DNA from: JACNJF01 sp050288105
GTDB lineage: Bacteria > Pseudomonadota > Gammaproteobacteria > GCA-001735895
Direction: 5' to 3'
Length of the DNA stretch: 64,000 nucleotides
Assembly: GCA_050288105.1 (NCBI GenBank)
Contig: JBNKDE010000014.1
Span: 42,132 to 106,131, forward strand
Below, one piece after another: positions 62,582 through 64,000 of the stretch (position 1 is its first letter; each line of letters starts with the position of its first letter). The position numbers and the translations under genes were made by a program. The notes under the pieces are model-generated. The model saw only the letters and a program-made list of their open reading frames with translations, made no database searches and was not told the origin of the DNA.

Positions 62582-63355
62582 CTAATCCCGCTGCCGAATA
62601 AACTCGGGAGCAAACGCATACACCCACCCTTCAGCCCGATCAAGCAATGGGTCAAACGCAGTCAACTCCGGTAACCCCAGCTGGGTACCCGCACCCGCAT
62701 GCACAGCTGCCATCAGCGCACAAATCGCCGCATCGTACTGATCACTGCCCACTTCGACATCATCTGGAATCAGTTGATGGACAGCATCAATCGCCATAGC
62801 CGCACGTTTTGGTTCGCATTTTGTAAGCGCCGGGTACACCTCAATGATTGCACGCTCTGCCTGATCGGCATCCTGAGGAATGAGCGCGAAGCCTTGTTTC
62901 CTCAGGCCATGGCACATGGCCATTGCCAGAGTGGAGCCATTACCCAGTTTATCGAAGGTAGCCGACAGGGGTTTCTTGCCATACGTTTGATAAATCCAGC
63001 GCTCGCAGTCACGATAGGCCAGCGGGTTTTCAATCTCTGTCGCCACCGGCATATATTCTGAGGACGGATTATTGAGCAACTCGCCAAACCCGCGCGGAAA
63101 AGCCAGCGAGGCATCAATACCGAGAACCACCTTATCGGCGTGTTCGATCATAGCCATGCCTTCATCACCTAAGGCAGGCCTGATTAAAGATGAGAGACAA
63201 AGCCGCTCGCCCGCTTCAAACTGAAAATCATCGGACAGCCACCACTGCGTCCCCGTTTTTCCACTAGCGAGATCCAGTTTGATCACAGCAACCGCCTGTT
63301 GCTTGCCACGCCAGCCGCGCACATCCCAGCCGATGGCGATGATGCTAGAATTCAT
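62582..63355 (-). CDS. DUF429-type RNase H-like fold protein
   Basis: A 257-residue protein from ATG 63355 (MNSSIIAIGWDVRGW); neither this nor an upstream TTG has a good ribosome site. The first strand AIGWDVRGW and later KVVLGIDASLAF hold aspartates placed as in the RNase H/actin-like fold of DUF429. IIEVYPAL and a C-terminal YDAAICALMAAVHAG support the family. A nuclease or nucleotide-handling role is possible but unproven. It is a lone gene. Confidence 0.7.
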   Translation of the reverse strand: MNSSIIAIGWDVRGWRGKQQAVAVIKLDLASGKTGTQWWLSDDFQFEAGERLCLSSLIRPALGDEGMAMIEHADKVVLGIDASLAFPRGFGELLNNPSSEYMPVATEIENPLAYRDCERWIYQTYGKKPLSATFDKLGNGSTLAMAMCHGLRKQGFALIPQDADQAERAIIEVYPALTKCEPKRAAMAIDAVHQLIPDDVEVGSDQYDAAICALMAAVHAGAGTQLGLPELTAFDPLLDRAEGWVYAFAPEFIRQRD

Positions 63356-63491
63356 ACATTCAGGGAACTGCAAAATAATTCGTTAGAAGAAGTCATACTC
63401 AATAGCGTAAGTGACACGGTAACCTAAAATCAGCTAAAGGCAATAACCGCATTAAAACTAATAATTAGAGCAGTCTGTAGGACACTGCCGA

Positions 63492-64000
63492 TTAAAAATC
63501 GGCTGGCGTATTCTTCAGTTCCTCTTTGCGCCGCGTCATAAAATCCTGCAGTGCTTCGTCTATTCCCGAGTCCAGCGCAGGTGCTTCATAGTCGGCCAGT
63601 AATTGTTTCCAGCGTTTGTTGGCGCGTACCCTGCTATCCTCCGCACCGTTCTCGCGCCAGGTTTCGTAGGGTTCGTTATCGTCGATATGGGTTTCCCAGT
63701 AAGCAGTCTCGTAATGACGCATGGTATGCGCGCTACCAAACAGATGCTCACCCGGACCTTTTTCCGCCAGCGCATCGAATCCCAGCGTGTCTTCGTTGAC
63801 TTCAAGACCTTTCAGGTAGGCGTGCATCGCGCCGCATAAATCGGTATCCATGACGAATTTCTCGTAAGACATCGACAATAAGCCGTCGAGGAAACCCGCT
63901 GAATGAAGAATGAAGTTAGCCCCGCATTGCACCGCAGACATCATCGACATCACGCCTTGCTGCATCGCCTGTGCATCTGCCATCTTTGAGGTGCTGAAGT
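63492..64000 (-). CDS. MttB-type methyltransferase (C-terminal part)
   Basis: The frame is open to the window edge, so the gene starts beyond 64000; 169 codons plus the stop are visible. The sequence STSKMADAQAMQQG, then CGANFILHSAGFLDGLLSM and SYEKFVMDTDLCG, is typical of the trimethylamine/glycine-betaine methyltransferase family that moves a methyl group from a quaternary or tertiary amine to a corrinoid protein. No in-frame TAG is seen in this part, so pyrrolysine use cannot be judged here. The last residues (FMTRRKEELKNTPADF) are the usual C-terminal tail. The corrinoid partner would lie outside the window. Confidence 0.85.
   Translation of the reverse strand, partial: FSTSKMADAQAMQQGVMSMMSAVQCGANFILHSAGFLDGLLSMSYEKFVMDTDLCGAMHAYLKGLEVNEDTLGFDALAEKGPGEHLFGSAHTMRHYETAYWETHIDDNEPYETWRENGAEDSRVRANKRWKQLLADYEAPALDSGIDEALQDFMTRRKEELKNTPADF

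Noticed and set aside
1..64000. tRNA, rRNA, CRISPR arrays, IS elements and prophage genes
   Set aside because: I looked through all gaps between genes and saw no cloverleaf-like, repeat-spacer or transposase sequence. A tRNAscan or CRISPR search could confirm this.

Overview
The window looks like chromosomal DNA of a gammaproteobacterium. The support is the gene content and order: a mrdA-rodA-mltB-rlpA-dacA-dat-ybeD-lipB-lipA cell-wall/lipoate run, potFGHI, an E. coli-type fused pntA with pntB, an NhaD antiporter, hemF and class 2 pyrD. The lifestyle hints are a Cyc2-like porin-cytochrome with a diheme cytochrome c, copper chaperones for a terminal oxidase, a membrane H+-pyrophosphatase beside a PPi-type phosphofructokinase, and several c-di-GMP proteins. 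Together these would suit a free-living lithotrophic or methylotrophic lineage, but genus and metabolism cannot be fixed from this window. No tRNA, rRNA, CRISPR array, IS element or prophage was seen.

Layout. 0-1.8 kb: end of hemF, a cysteine-cluster protein, and a PCuAC/SCO copper-delivery pair. 1.9-5.1 kb: a three-part RND transporter-cNMP-GGDEF fusion. 5.3-6.7 kb: a MarR regulator divergent from a branched-chain aminotransferase, with two matching operators between them. 6.7-11.7 kb: a DUF155 membrane protein and a complete putrescine-type ABC operon. 11.7-13.9 kb: a WYL regulator, a cupin-like protein and mobB. 14.2-18.0 kb: a giant hybrid histidine kinase with an NMT1-type periplasmic sensor. 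18.0-21.0 kb: pntAB. 21.2-24.9 kb: an esterase, the Cyc2-like porin-cytochrome, a diheme cytochrome c and a lipoprotein. 25.1-29.5 kb: an ABC exporter, a second NMT1 receptor ending in a GGDEF domain, and a Rof-like Rho inhibitor. 29.5-32.3 kb: a class V aminotransferase and NhaD. 32.4-42.2 kb: lipoate and peptidoglycan genes, interrupted by yhhQ under a preQ1-I riboswitch. 42.4-48.0 kb: pyrophosphate and adenylate metabolism (hppA, adk, PPi-PFK, ppa). 48.0-52.2 kb: a diguanylate cyclase, an Ap4A-phosphorylase-like protein, a PP2C-SUMF1 fusion and a degenerate Nudix protein. 52.4-55.2 kb: a periplasmic DsrE-like protein and an arsenosugar-type radical SAM plus glycosyltransferase trio. 55.2-58.3 kb: pyrD, two unknown proteins and a cysteine-less thioredoxin-TPR protein. 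58.3-59.4 kb: a repeat-like intergenic element and a pRiA4b ORF-3 family protein. 59.4-64.0 kb: an inositol-phosphatase-type enzyme, a small-molecule kinase, malate dehydrogenase, a DUF429 protein and the C-terminal part of an MttB-type methyltransferase.

How parts may work together. The Cyc2-like protein and diheme cytochrome could move electrons from outside the cell into the periplasm. PntAB and the H+-PPase would link proton motive force to NADPH and PPi. PPi made by biosynthesis could be used by the H+-PPase, the PPi-PFK or the soluble Ppa. Signalling is dense: two NMT1 receptors with different outputs, three GGDEF domains (one lacking its signature) and one PP2C phosphatase. The most noteworthy items are the Cyc2-like locus, the preQ1-I riboswitch, the RND-cNMP-GGDEF fusion, the pyrophosphate gene group, the twin NMT1 receptors and the Ap4A-phosphorylase-like gene.
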